From assembly GCA_963969595.1 (NCBI GenBank), contig OZ018410.1:2356001-2420000 (forward strand): 64,000 bases of DNA, in the 5' to 3' direction. Of this stretch, positions 11,363-23,568 are shown one piece after another. A program made the position numbers and the translations under genes. The notes below the pieces were generated by a model. It worked only from the letters and a program-made list of their open reading frames with translations. It made no database searches and was not told where the DNA came from. The DNA comes from Neckera pumila (Eukaryota > Streptophyta > Bryopsida > Hypnales > Neckeraceae). The stretch's first letter is position 1. Every line of letters begins with the position of its first letter.

Positions 11363-14300
11363 TCATTCCATTAATCCAGTTCCATGCACTCCTTTCCGAC
11401 TGCTCACACTGGCGAGCTCCACATCTCCAGCCTGCTCTTGCGCTTTCCTGAAAGCAGGTGGATCCCTGCCTGACTCTTCTAGGGCCTCCAGATACTGCAT
11501 TATCAACGGATCAGTCCAAGGACAGCCAAACGGAGCCTCAGGGCCGGAAATCCATCCCAGGTGGCCTCCATATGGCGTTACTACCAGCAAGCAATTTGGG
11601 TTTGCCTGTCACGCATACAACAACCACCAAATCAGAAAAATTGTCACAAGGTTTTGCATCGAAGGAAAAGCATATGAAATGTATTGCATGAAATTCCAAG
11701 CCGTACCTCAATCTCTGCCCGAGGGATTCCTCGCTCAGGAGCAATGGGATCAGTCTTAGCCTGCAAGATTTTAACTTACATCAATAGGAGCCAGACAAGC
11801 AGCCAATTGAAAAGTAAATTACTCCTAAATCCCTCTACATCAATGCTCAATACAATTCAAAGCATAATTCTCAAAAATTGAAAATAATGTCAAAAAGCAC
11901 TCTCAACAGTCTCAGAATGATAGTCATCCCAATAAGCACGTCACATGTCAAATTATATACCAGACTTAATTCATTTTGAAACCACTGCTTAATCTATCCC
12001 CTGGTGAAGAGAAAACAAACAACCTTCACAAAGAAAGGAGCTTGCAAGGACAAGGCACTAAGAGCACTCAGTATAAATTCAAGAAATACGCAAAGCTATC
12101 TGATGGGACGGTACAGATAAGCACCTGTATGCACAAGAGAGGCACTTTGACATCCTTGATTGAGCGTGAGCTGCTTGCGTCGAAGTAGTAGTCATCCACT
12201 GTTTTGTAGCCAAATGACACTGCACCATCTCCACCACAGCAATCAACAAATCAAATCCAAATTTTAAGTAATTTCGATAATAGAAAGTTGTAGGCCTCAA
12301 GAAATAAGCGCTGAAAGAGAATCAGGATGAGCCTAATCAGAACATTCACCAACAGAGATGGTGAAACTAGCAATAATGAATTCAACATCGTGCCATTCTC
12401 TCCAAGTGGAGAGATGGAAAATGACTCAATGTCCACACCCAAAGTGCCACGTACATCCCCAATCAGCATTGAAAGCCTTCATCATGGAGTGCATCTCACA
12501 CCCCCGAGTTTGAATCCACTACTCTGTTATTTGACGCTTTGAATGAACTAATCATTTTAATAAGCACAAATAAGAACTCGTGTCTATGTAGACTTGATGA
12601 GAATTGAAATTCAACAAAACAAATCTCTTGCCAAATCTTTAAGCATACTTTGATCCCTAGGTGACCAAATGGCCAATAGTTCTACTCTCATATCAATAGG
12701 AACTGAAAGAAGAAACAGCACCTAACAATTTTTAGGGATAGAATATACTTTGAAAGATTCTAAAATATGCTACCAAGTTAGACTTCTTATGTTTTAGCTT
12801 GGCCTCTTGATAAAATTCAAGGACCACTGTGTGTCACTGTGCAGAGGACTGTACAAACCTCTTGTCAAACCATCGTCAAATTCACGCACGGTCTTGGCCT
12901 TGGCAACCAAAGGCATGTTGTACTCGCCGCCAATATCCTTGAAGAGGTGGGCATGCTTGGCAAAGATTTTTCCGAGCCCCCGGGCAAGGCTCTTGTCATA
13001 GATGTTGTTGAAGCCTTTGTGAAAATCCTCATCAGCAATGACCAAATCAAAGGGATTGCAGAGGGAAACCGCCCCAGAGAGTGGACATCTCTCGGCCTCC
13101 TGCAAACGCAACAGCAGCCAAAGCATAAGGAAGAGGATACTAGAATATTATCCCGTTTACAGCAATTCCTTCTCTACCAACCAATACACTTGGTTGGTCT
13201 TCAATTAGCAAGTCATGTAAACATGACTTGACTAACTGTCCAAGGCCACTGATTTTTTGATTCAAATAGGGTTGTTCACTGCCCTTTCTATAATGCTTTA
13301 CACTCTCCCACGTTGAAGTTGCATAGTAATGTTGTGATCTAGACAGAGTTTGGTACCTGTACCGAAAGAGTGATTACTCCAGTGAACTCTATTGAGTGGC
13401 CTCCCACTACTAGTGAAAGGTATCCTCTACATTACTATTTGACAAATAAAAATTACTTGCAAACCTAAAGTAAAGAAACGGAACCAAAAGGGATGCAGAG
13501 TAAGAAAGAAACATGCACTGGCTGCACCTGTCCCACGTAGCGAACCAAAATGTTGGCGCCCAATGACCAGCCAGCAGCATATACTCGCAAGGATGGGAAC
13601 AAAGACGCAGTGTGCTTCACTACTTGACGCAAATCTTCCGTAAACGAAGCAGAATAGAACTGCAAAACACACAATCACACATCAAAACCCTAAAAACCCT
13701 AATACAGCACACAACTCTCCTGTCACTTCATTGCCACACGGCGTATTGAGGTTGGTACAGAAGATAATTAAAGTCATAAACCCATTCCTGCCACACTCTT
13801 TGAGCCATAGATCTCCAAAATTTGATTATCTCGATTCAGTTTAGAGAGGAAGGTTACGTTCCATGACAAAATCGAGCCTCCTCCGGTTATCTAGTCTTCC
13901 TATGACTTCTAATCTTTCAGACTTCTATTATTCATATCCTTTGCACACTAAAAAGCACTGCCAAATCAGTAGGGCAGAAAAAAAGATCTTAGGATTGGTC
14001 ATCGGATCCTACCGACTGCACAGCTCTTAATCATTCATAAAGAGTAGAGCTCCACACATCCACGGGAAGAATATTCATTTCAGGAAGAGAGGAAATGGTA
14101 GCAGAGATAATGGAAAAGAGGCAATTCAGGTAAACCTCTTCGAGGGGTAGTCCCTTGAAACGAGATTCTGGGTCTGCAAATCGTGGATGGCCAGATTTGG
14201 AAACACAAGAGAGTCGCATTGCTAAAATTCAGCACAAAGCTTCAAACCCACCCTAATGTTGTGAGATTCAGCACAATTCAGCGCCACCATGGCATAGGCT

Positions 14301-15422
14301 CCTAAAATGAGAGGCTCCAGGTTGCAGAAGAACCTGAGGAGTGGTGACGGGAGACCCGGCACAGCCGCGGCTGTTGAACACCACCACAGCCCAACCCTGG
14401 CTGGTTGCACGCCGCGTCAGATGCTGCACGTAGGTGTCATCGCTCCCGCCTGTCAAACCTGGCTGCCCACCGCACCACCCTCGTCACTCTTCAAACCCCA
14501 CAACAAAACAGAGATTGCACCCAGATTCCAAACATCTACATTCTCTTCGGAAAATTCTGAGAATTTTCAAACCCTAAAGGCTCACAACTCTCAAAAGGGA
14601 GATTCCACCAAATTTCCAGACATCAACATTCTCTAGCAAAGCTTCTGGAGAGTTCACAAACCCTTCAAAGCTCAGAACACAGGCGGATTCCACCCCAATT
14701 TCAAACAATAAACATTCTCTCGGTGAAATTGTGGAGAATTCTCAAATCTTTCAAAGCTCACACTGAAACTGAGATTCCACCCAAACGCCAATTGTCCACA
14801 ATCTCTCGGTGAAATGGTGGAGAATTCCGGCAGCACAAGGGAAAAAGAGACAAACCAGTAGAACAAGCACCGCCTTGGGATTCGTCACCTCCGGTAGCGG
14901 CCAATCCAGCGCGACAGTCCCACCATCCGACATCCGCACGCACTCCCTCCGATACGTCAGCTTCGGCAAGGACCGAAAGAACGCCGCAAAGATGGTCTCC
15001 ACATGGCGATTCGTCAGCAACGGGAACGGCTTGTAATCCTTCTCCAGCTCAGTCAGCTTCGGCACCAACGAGCCATTGAACGCCGTCCCCGCCCCCAATA
15101 CCTCCATCTTCCGCAATTGCGCCCCCATGACCAAGGCCGCTGAAAGGCTCAAGCTGGCCGCCGCAACCGAAGGCAGCGCTTCCCAGCTGCTTGCGCCTTG
15201 CGCTCTCACCACCCCAGCTTTCCTCACGTCTCTGCCTCTGCCACTGTCACACCCACCTTGGCCTCGGGATGCGAGCTTTTCCAATTGGAGTTTGGAAGTC
15301 TCGCTACTACGCTTAAGCATACGTGACGGTGGCCCACATGAGAAATGAAGCTGTTGATGCTGCTGTTGCAGGAACAATGAGTGGCGACGAAGGAGCGATG
15401 GCGGCCCCGTGGTGAGTGCCAT
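11363..15422 (-). CDS. EMB8: EMB8-like alpha/beta hydrolase, seven exons
   Basis: The exons are 15422-14856, 14462-14334, 13659-13528, 13099-12859, 12219-12125, 11760-11707 and 11605-11363; all introns are GT-AG and the join gives 486 residues. The family (ABHD1/3- and EMB8-type hydrolases) contains serine hydrolases of lipid-like esters; the plant substrate is unknown. The first 100 residues are variable, Ser/Arg-rich and could be a plastid-targeting sequence. The conserved block starts near KPFPLLTNRHVETIFAAFF. The nucleophile elbow is GWSLGAN (Ser264), the acid is in AKTDPIAP (Asp392) and the histidine in GGHLGW (His421), so the catalytic triad is complete. VLLPGLTGGSDDTYV spans the exon 1/2 junction and NSRGCAGSP follows. 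The gene looks intact. Exon 1 is GC-rich; introns are AT-rich. Family confidence is high, exact start moderate. Confidence 0.94.
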
Positions 15423-15651
15423 CAGCTCCTTCGCTTCAGTTGCGACGACAGAGCTCTGTCAATGCTTGAAGCTGCGATTGCAACAAAGGGCAACCGCAAA
15501 AACTGTCGTCAGGATCACATACCGTACTGTAGTTGATTCGTTGGGAACTGGCGGGATTCCTGCAAAAGAGCACAGCCTGCTGACACTCTTGAAGACTTTG
15601 TTCTTGTTCTTGTAGAGTAGTGTCGCTATTTCTTTTAGAGGTGAAATCACG

Positions 15652-15877
15652 TACACAAAATAGTGAAATTAGGTTGCCTTACCTCAGATAAATTACCTCA
15701 TGGATCAATGCTTGTCCACATGGAGACGCATGCAACTTTTTGAACCAGGCCTTGAAGTGGTGTACCAATTTATGCCATATATATGGTTCTCGATTGAATG
15801 CATCATTGTATAATAGTAGTGAATATATATACCGTGTGGATTGTCGAGAAATCAGTATGGGACAACCTATTTTGTGA
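15652..15877. mobile_element. MITE, family D, copy 2
   Basis: The left end TACACAAAATAGTGAAATTA with GGTTGCC matches the family D terminal repeat. The right end (GACAACCTATTTTGTG) is partly decayed, having lost the TTTCACTA segment. It lies just upstream of the EMB8-like gene. Confidence 0.55.
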
Positions 15878-17242
15878 AATCTTGAAATCTTCACATACCA
15901 ACTCTTACAATATTTCAATTTGCCATCAATTCAAGACAATATAATTTTTTTTTCATCAATTTTATTTAAGTTACATGAAGATGATAAGTATTGACCTTGT
16001 ATTCAAATGCTTTATAGGCAACTTTACCATAGGAATGGCATTTTTCTTTGAATGCAATTAATTTTTAAAAATTTCCCTTTTTTAACCACAAAAGCCTTGC
16101 TTATGTCTTTAGCTTTCCCACCATTTTCATTAATAATCCTTTGCTCATTTTGAAGAATCCTACCAATCAACCTATATAATGATGAATTTTGTTCATTGCC
16201 ATTAGTATTTGTGAAAATTCTTCATAAATCAACTTTTCAAGAAGACATTGGTCTTGTTTCCTTCAAGAAAACTCTTGCTTCAACCAAACCATCAATGACA
16301 AATTGAAATCTAGCAATTGATTTTGCCATCCCATTGTCTACATTTGTTTTATAAGACCGAAATTTTCTTTGTAAAATTCTCTTTGTATTTTTATCACTCA
16401 TTGAATAAATGAAATTCTAACACATCCTAGGCTTTCTTTGAAATCTTAAAATTGACTATTGTTTGAAGTGGTTCTTCTCAGGTATCTAATAAACTATTTT
16501 AGAGAGAACTTTAATGAATTGCTCTCCATCTAATTTTCTATGTTTCTATTAATAGAAAAAATAATACTCAAACCTTTATTGGCTTCTTCTCAATTCACCC
16601 CTTCTTGGATATTTTTGGAAAATTCACAATAGAATCCCCCTATATTTGGTTTTGGCTCTTCACCAATCACCAATTTTCAAAATCCGGACTTCTCTTTCAA
16701 ACAAAAGAGACATTAGAAGCTCTTAAGCATGGACGTTCTGACTATCAAACATAGCCAAGTGTCTATATCCATTAGGAGGACTAGCTATCAAGGCAATTGA
16801 TTTCTTGCAATAAATCATCATTTTGATTTCCAATTAATTGCAATCAAAAACTTTGAAAATTATGGTCAATACATTGAATTTCACTTATAATCAAATTAAT
16901 TGATTACAACTTTATTCAATCTTCATAGTTATTTCAAATAGATTCTAATCAAGTACAATAACTTTGCTCTAATGTATATGGAAACCAAAAACATTGATAT
17001 ACAAATGTAATTCTCCATCCAACTATAAAAGACAATTATTATGAGACAGGCTCAATTCAACTATATTGCCTTCCCCTACAAAGCTACTTCACTACTGATA
17101 TAGTACGTGTTTTTTGTATACCATAGAATATGTAGAGTCCTTCTAGATATCTTTTGCAATGACTAGTAGTGGTGTACATAATCTTTGGTTCTTCCAATTG
17201 CAATTTTCTATGGTATTCAAGCTACTGTAGACTCTAAATTAA
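15878..17242. other. AT-rich spacer
   Basis: I see no gene or structured repeat in this stretch. Confidence 0.55.
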
Positions 17243-18249
17243 TTAACATTTAAGGTTCTAAGGCATATTTATGTCAAAAACCATTCAAAATTGCCATTTT
17301 CAATGCAAATAATAAAGAATTTAAACATTCAATTTTTTTTTTCATATTCTACCATAGAATCTTGCACTAGACTAGTATGAAAATGTCTTGAAGAAATTCC
17401 AAAAACTTTGACTATATCAATCCGAGTATCAATCACAAAATACAAGCTTTCAAAGTAAAGAAAAAGAGCTTTTTTGTTCCTAGCCTAACTACACAAAATA
17501 GTGAAATTACGTTGCCCCAGACTATAATTCACCATGTTTGAAAGTGTTAGATATGAGAAATTAGTGTAGGGCAACCTAATTTCACTATTTTGTGTAGATT
17601 AGAAAGCTTTGAATCCTCTTAATTTAGAATTTTTGTATTATTTATTACAAATTAAATTTTTATTTATTGAAGAGTTGAATTGAGAACTTGGAAAAATAAG
17701 TCAAAAAAAGACCTTGGATTTTTCATTCTTTAAATTTTTTTAAATTGAAGTAGATACAAGATAGAAGAAAAAACAAAAATGTTGACAATTCTAAAATGGA
17801 ATTGAAACACACCAATACCAAAGGTAAGATTGTTCTAGAAAAAATAAATCATGTGCAGTTTTAATTTGTTTAATTTTCAAAAATTAATCCAGTACATTGT
17901 TTTATTAAGAATTTGCTAAGATTGCCTGCAAAACAATAAGCTTCATAATTTTCACATTACTTATCCAAATGGAATAAAAAAAATCTTTCCATATAGACAA
18001 AAATATAACCTATAAGAAATGAATTTTTAAATGCATATTTTAAGTTTTTGTAGGAAGGGATTATTGCCTACCTTTGCTTGTTTTAGGCTTATTATGGCAT
18101 TACTTTTGTTCCTAGGTACAGATTGAAATAAAAACTTTATTTTTGAAAAACTAATTAGTTTTTCTGTCTTAAAAAAAATTCAAAAATCTAGGTACCTACC
18201 CTAAGTCTTCAAGGTTCTCCCTAAGGAACTCTTGGGAATTCAAGATTAA
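17243..18249. mobile_element. TTAA-type element, family B, copy 3 (decayed)
   Basis: The order of motifs follows copies at 4728 and 34176: TTAACnTTTAAGG start, AATTGCCATTTTnAATGCAAA, TTTGACTATAT, TTCAAAGTAAAGAAAAA and a right end with an eroded TTAA. Many substitutions mean it is older than the other copies. It is interrupted by a family D MITE at 17489-17597, so that MITE inserted later. Confidence 0.55.
17489..17597. mobile_element. MITE, family D, copy 3 (109 bp)
   Basis: This is a compact copy in which inverted ends of about 28 bases (CTACACAAAATAGTGAAATT and its reverse complement) make up half the length. It is nested in the decayed family B copy. The RNA would form a near-perfect terminal stem. 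Confidence 0.7.
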
Positions 18250-18804
18250 ACTACTATGTAATTATTATTTAATTTCAACTCCTTCAAATTAATGGTTTTA
18301 GAATGAGGTAAAATCACATTTATAATTCTCTAACTCTAATAATTAGCTAGATATTCTGAATGTATTATGCTGAAGCTTTTATATGATTATTAATAGGAGA
18401 TACTTCTCCACAATTTTTGAAGTAGATTCTCTTTCAATATTTCTAAATTTCTAAACAGCTTGATTTTAATGGCAAAACCTATAATACAAAAAGATTGTGG
18501 AGTATTTTTTGCATACAAGGTTGTTTGCAATTTGAGGGGTAAGCAATTGCAATTTGGGGTATTCTAGATTTAAAGTTTGCAATTGCAGACCATTGTTTTT
18601 TGTGGCCCAAACCACAAATTTGCTTGTTTGCACGCTTGATTTAGACAACAACATCATGCTTCTGTATATTGGATAGTGGTCAAGCTGTTTTGGGAGTAAC
18701 CTAAGAGTGGTTGCTAATACAGGCCTCGTGGTGAAAAGGATCAAGCTTGAGGGATAGACAAACGGAGGACGATGAGGGCATTAAAATCAACATAGATATT
18801 ATAA
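18250..18804. other. AT-rich spacer
   Basis: No gene is seen. A 92-codon minus-strand frame at 18466-18744 has no recognisable motif. Confidence 0.5.
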
Positions 18805-19713
18805 CACTATAAGAAATTGGCCTTTTCTAAAATGTCAGAAAAAACTTCATATGATGTCCATTTTGACATGGTTGTCGTCAACATTGATGTCACCTAAAAT
18901 TGCGTCATGATAGACAAGCAAAAAACGTGACAGGATCTCAAAAAATGTGCGAATTTCTGGCTTGTTTTTTTCTAACGTCCTATAGAACGGGGTCTTCTAA
19001 GCTCACAAAATGAAGGCACGTGGAGGCCATGTAGGCAACTTTTTCCTCCAGCCCATTTTTCATCTACCCGTTTTTTTCATTAAGTTTGTTTTTCATCCAG
19101 CCCATTTTTTCATCTAGTCCACTTTTCATCCAACCCATTTTTTTCATCTAACCCATTTTTCAAAAATAAATAGTCAACAGAAATTAATCAATAAAATTAT
19201 ACAATAAAAAAAAATAGAATTCACCAATAATTTAAAGAAACTTACCATTTATCATCAAATTTATTTTGATGACAAAATTAGGAGAAAATGAACACTTTCA
19301 GGGTCATATTTGTACCCATTCTTTGTCTATGGTGAGACAAACGATATGGGATAATTAGCCTACGTTGTCTCAGACGTCCAATCCGACATCCAACCTGTTG
19401 TTTCAAACATCTGGCCCGATGTCCATCCATTCATTTCTTATTTTTTTTTCCAAAATATGCCACGTGGCTGCCCTTCTATAAATCTACTTGCTGACGTGGC
19501 ATTTTATGTTGTATGCGACGTTACATAAAATCATGGCCACGTTGCAATCGACATTGTTACAAACGTAGCCGTCTACAATGATATGGTTGCGTTTTTTGCA
19601 AAACACGTATATGTTTTTGTAAAGCATATACACGTTTTCTAGAACATTTGATATTTGAAAAAACATGATGCGTTTTTTGCTAACATAGGCAAAAACATGC
19701 TTTTCTTATAGTG
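18805..19713. mobile_element. Short CACTA (CMC/EnSpm) element with TAA duplication
   Basis: The element is 909 bp long. It begins CACTATAAGAAA and ends TTTCTTATAGTG, a perfect 12-bp terminal inverted repeat. It is flanked by TAA at 18802-18804 and TAA at 19714-19716, the 3-bp target duplication made by CACTA transposases. It encodes no transposase. Positions 19047-19160 hold a small tandem array of TTTTTCATCTAnCCCA-like units. Confidence 0.88.
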
Positions 19714-19843
19714 TAACTACCAATAAGAAATTATTCCCTTTCATATACAAAGCCATTGTTTTAGTTTATTAGCTCACTATTGTCAAAACAAATAAAAATC
19801 CGAATATTATATATGTATGAACCATATCCAAATATCATATATA

Positions 19844-20557
19844 CTAGTGTGACCCTGTGCCGTTGGCCCAATTTTCATCTACTTCCGGTTCCACTCCTGG
19901 TTCTACTTCCGATTCTACTCCCAGTTCTACTCTCGGTTCCACTCCCAGTACCAAGAACGCCACCAAAATCAAAGTAAAAGTAATTTTCTAATTTTTTAAT
20001 CAATAAATACTTTGAAATTCAAAAACTTTTGCACCACCGCTCCAAACACCACGAAACCAAGCTGGTGCACCCCTCCTGGGCGAGAGCTTTCCGACGGTAC
20101 CAAGCACGCGGCTGGGGGACGCACAGTCAGGAAGTTGTCCACGCTACAAACAAAACAAACAAAACAAACAAACAAACAAACAAACAAACAAACAAACAAA
20201 CAAACAAACAAACAAACAAACAAACAAACAAACAAACAAACAAACAAACAAACAAACAAACAAACAAACAAACAAACAAACAAACAAACAAACAAACAAA
20301 CAAACAAACAAACAAACAAACAAACAAACAAACAAACAAACAAACAAACAAACAAACAAACAAACAAACAAACAAACAAACAAACAAACAAACAAACAAA
20401 CAAACAAACAAACAAACAAACAAACAAACAAACAAACAAACAAACAAACAAACAAACAAACAAACAAACAAACAAACAAACAAACAAACAAACAAACAAA
20501 CAAACAAACAAACAAACAAACAAACAAACAAACAAACAGCCTCATTTAAGGTATTGA
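19844..20557 (-). mobile_element. Helitron-like short element, copy 2
   Basis: On the minus strand the unit starts TCAATACCTTAAATGAGG, preceded by A, and ends CTAG followed by T. Both ends and much of the interior match 3038-3292. It differs by an insertion near the CTAG end and by a huge (CAAA)n expansion where the other copy has a few units. The 3' hairpin is partly lost here. Confidence 0.55.
20165..20538. repeat. (CAAA)n microsatellite, about 93 uninterrupted copies
   Basis: About 374 bases consist of pure CAAA units with no interruption visible, preceded by a short mixed CAAAA/CAAA lead-in from about 20147. Long open frames in several phases across this array (KQTN or FVCL repeats) are artefacts of the four-base period. 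Confidence 0.95.
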
Positions 20558-21445
20558 TATATATATATATATATAATCCATATCCAAATGAAATTTGTTA
20601 AATTACTACAAAATCTACCTTGTACTTAATGTAAATTATTAAATTCCATTTTGAATAAACTAAAAACCTCTACATGTACCATTTCCGCTTTGATGTTCTC
20701 AAATAGAATATGGGCCAAAATGCTAACCAAAACATTCCATATAAGACATGATACTTTATATGCCCTCACATTGTCTTGCACATCAACCCTCATTTTTGTA
20801 CAATGAACCATCATCTAAATTCAAGACTAGATAGTTTGAGCAAAATTAGTCACCAAACATCTATCCAAGTAATGAAATGCAATGGCTTCCATTTTTGTAG
20901 AAATCAAGGAGCTTTTGTAACATTGGTGAACAACATGAAGTGAAAAATGTGTAACTATTATAACCACCTATTGTAGTTATAAAAAACTATTTGGAGTTTG
21001 GATAACGAAATGTTGTGTATTGCTTTCATTGCAAGTTGCACAAACACGCTCGTTGAAGAAGTAGAGCAAGTGACAAAAGAATAGAGAGATTCACTTCTCA
21101 AGTTCATTAGAATGAAACATCCAATAATTAATAGTATGAGCACCTAAATGGTGAATTCAAAGAATGGCACTCCTTCAATGACTTCTCCCACTGTCTTCCT
21201 CTACTAACAATTACCATGCCACCCTTGACCATTCATGGTCTTTGTTTAGGTGACAATATTTATAATACGTTAATAATAGTTGCTCATACCATAGCCCTGA
21301 AACGGCAAGCCCATCACCATGATCATAAACCACAACATTATCCTCCAACAGGATGAATACCTGCATTCCTCGTTTCCACAACAACACCGACGTCATTCAG
21401 CGAACACTTTGTATACTCCGCGTGCAGCGTTCCTCCCTCTTGGAA
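20558..21445. other. Spacer
   Basis: It starts with a short (TA)n run and is otherwise AT-rich without a recognisable gene. The last 100 bases are probably 3' UTR of the minus-strand gene that ends at 21446. Confidence 0.5.
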
Positions 21446-23568
21446 TCAGACGGTTTCCGAGCCTTTGAAGTCATGGCCATCAGTGTCTGCTTTGGGTGTC
21501 AAGTCAGTTTCAGGGGTAGCTGCAGCAATTTCTGAGGTGGACGAGGCTGTTGTTTTCGGAAGCTGCGACAGGCGTTGGCATTCTCGTTGCAAATCCGCAA
21601 GCATGTCTCTTATGATCTTCTCCGTAATCCCCCGGATGTAGTTGCTGAGTGGCCATGGCGGCTTGATGGTGGGCTCAACCACTTGCTCAAAAGTAACCCA
21701 TGAACCTACAATGGGATCAGCAGCAGCAGCAGCAGCACCGCCACCACTTCCAGCTTGGGAGGCCTTCACAACCCCAGTATCTGTGTGTACAGCTTCCCTA
21801 GTTTCTGCCTCAGAGGCCTTCATGGGTTCAATCTTCCATGAGCCTGTGAACTTGCGCATCATCCCCCCTTCCTTCGCCAAAACAAAAGATATCTGCACAA
21901 CACTCGTACCATTATTAAGCAAGAGTATTTCGACCGGTCTAACTTGTGCAGAATATTACGCTCTATGTCAGATCTTCACCTTAAGTAGATGGAGACTTGT
22001 GAAGAAGAATCAATTGGGAACTGCAGGGTGTGAAAGCATGTTCTCTCAATCAAGATCATCGCTACAATGAGAGATAGAATGGACTAACTGTTGAATAGCA
22101 CTGGGACCTTTTTAATATGACCTTCTCTAAGCAACAATGCGGAATATCGTAGGTCTACAACTGGTTCCCGATCACTGTTGTAGTACACTTATCAAAGATT
22201 CAGAGTACACCATAATCATAATCATATTTTGGGGAACCCAGGCAATATTCAAGATTCAAGAGAGGTCAGAGAGTAGTACCGTTTTCTCCAGCCGCTTCTG
22301 CTCCATAAAGATCCGAGTGGCAAACGACCCTGACAAGAACAAGAATTTCCAGCGGCCCACCTGCTCCAGCTCAATATACTGTCTGTTTCCATCATCTTCC
22401 AATATCTTGCGGTACACGACTTCCTGCGGAGGTTTCAAAGAGATATACCTGATGAGTGCTTATTTCATCAGACAACATGAACCAAATCTCACATTTGCCA
22501 CAGTGAATCCCATTTTAAACTGCAAGCAAGTAAGCACTATCTCCATATTTAGCTGATACACTAAACTGCATACCAATTTGAACGTACATAGAGGGGACTT
22601 GTAACAGTTTACATTAGAAGACATTCCGTAGTAATTTGCTTCTAAAAAAATTGCTATAACAAATCCCATAGTAAAAATCTCATAGTGATTCACTACTGCA
22701 CAACCCTGGTAAACATTCGCTTTGCAAGATCACATACGTAATAATTAACCAAAAATACTTTACAATCACAAATTCTGAACCTTGACAGGTGCATGACTTT
22801 TGACACATGAATGGTGAACTGCTTGAGAATGGAATGGAACTTAGAGGCCATATTCGCAAAGTTTTCTTCAACCTAATGGCATTTTGATTCAAAACTGCAC
22901 AATGTCTATGCAAAGAAAAGAGTTCAGAAAAGAACCAAACATAGGTTAACTAGGTAACCGTTGAGAGATAGAATGCTCAAGCAGATTATTAAACATAGAT
23001 TCCACTCGTCCTAACCAATTAAGAACATCCCTTATTCTACTTCACAGGGCTTTCACAACGATTGGGATTTGAGGAGTTATGAGTCGTAACACTCTTGGAA
23101 CTGGCCAATACCACCACATGCAACTTTCAAATAAACTTCATATAATTTGATGGGGGTTTCATTTCCCGTTCTAGAAGTTCAAGCATTTCCTAAAATTGCA
23201 ACTAATCTGAAATTGTAACAATTTACAAACATTACAAAACATACTGAAAAGATTAATCTCACACTACCGGTAGTATGAGATTAGGGCAACAGGGGCATGA
23301 CGAGCACCTTGATGTTCTTGAAGACGCGGTGATTGTTGGGATCTGTAAGAAGGTCGAAGATGGTGTCGGGCAGGGCGGCGGCGGCGAATCGCGTGTGGAT
23401 GGTGCAGAACGATCCTTGCGACTGCGTCACCTCCAGCAGCGGCGGCTCGTACAGCAGCTCCGCTGGCGCCCAGGCCTCATCAGAATACGCCGACTTGCCG
23501 CTGCCATCCACGCCGTCCAGCACCTTCTCCTCTTTCTCCGACTTCGAGAAAAACAGACCCCGACGCAT
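21446..23568 (-). CDS. COQ10/START-like (polyketide cyclase superfamily) protein, three exons
   Basis: The exons are 23568-23308, 22423-22280 and 21892-21446. All splice in phase 0 (AAG|GT, GCAG|GAA, ACG|GT, GCAG|ATA) and give 283 residues. The fold family (Polyketide_cyc/COQ10, START-like) makes a helix-grip pocket that binds hydrophobic ligands; the plant members are uncharacterised. Recognisable stretches in order are SFCTIHTRFAAAALPDTIFD and FDLLTDPNNHRVFKNIK, then VVYRKILEDDGNRQYIELEQ and VGRWKFLFLSG, then GSWKIEP and VTFEQVVEPTIKPPWPL. The C-terminal tail has an Ala/Gly run encoded by a GCn repeat and looks disordered. The first residues (MRRGLFFSKSEKEEK) are not conserved, so the start is the least certain part. 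This is the intact member of a duplicated pair; the partner at 52.2-54.8 kb is broken. Confidence 0.88.

Noticed and set aside
14751..14855. Continuation of the EMB8-like first exon by 34 more codons
   Set aside because: The frame runs into an intron. The splice at 14856 restores the conserved LVLLPGLTGGSDD sequence in the next exon, and the continuation has no family match.
19996..20601. Open frames of 130-190 codons in several phases across the CAAA array
   Set aside because: A four-base repeat without stops is open in many frames; the KQTN and FVCL repeats are artefacts of the microsatellite.
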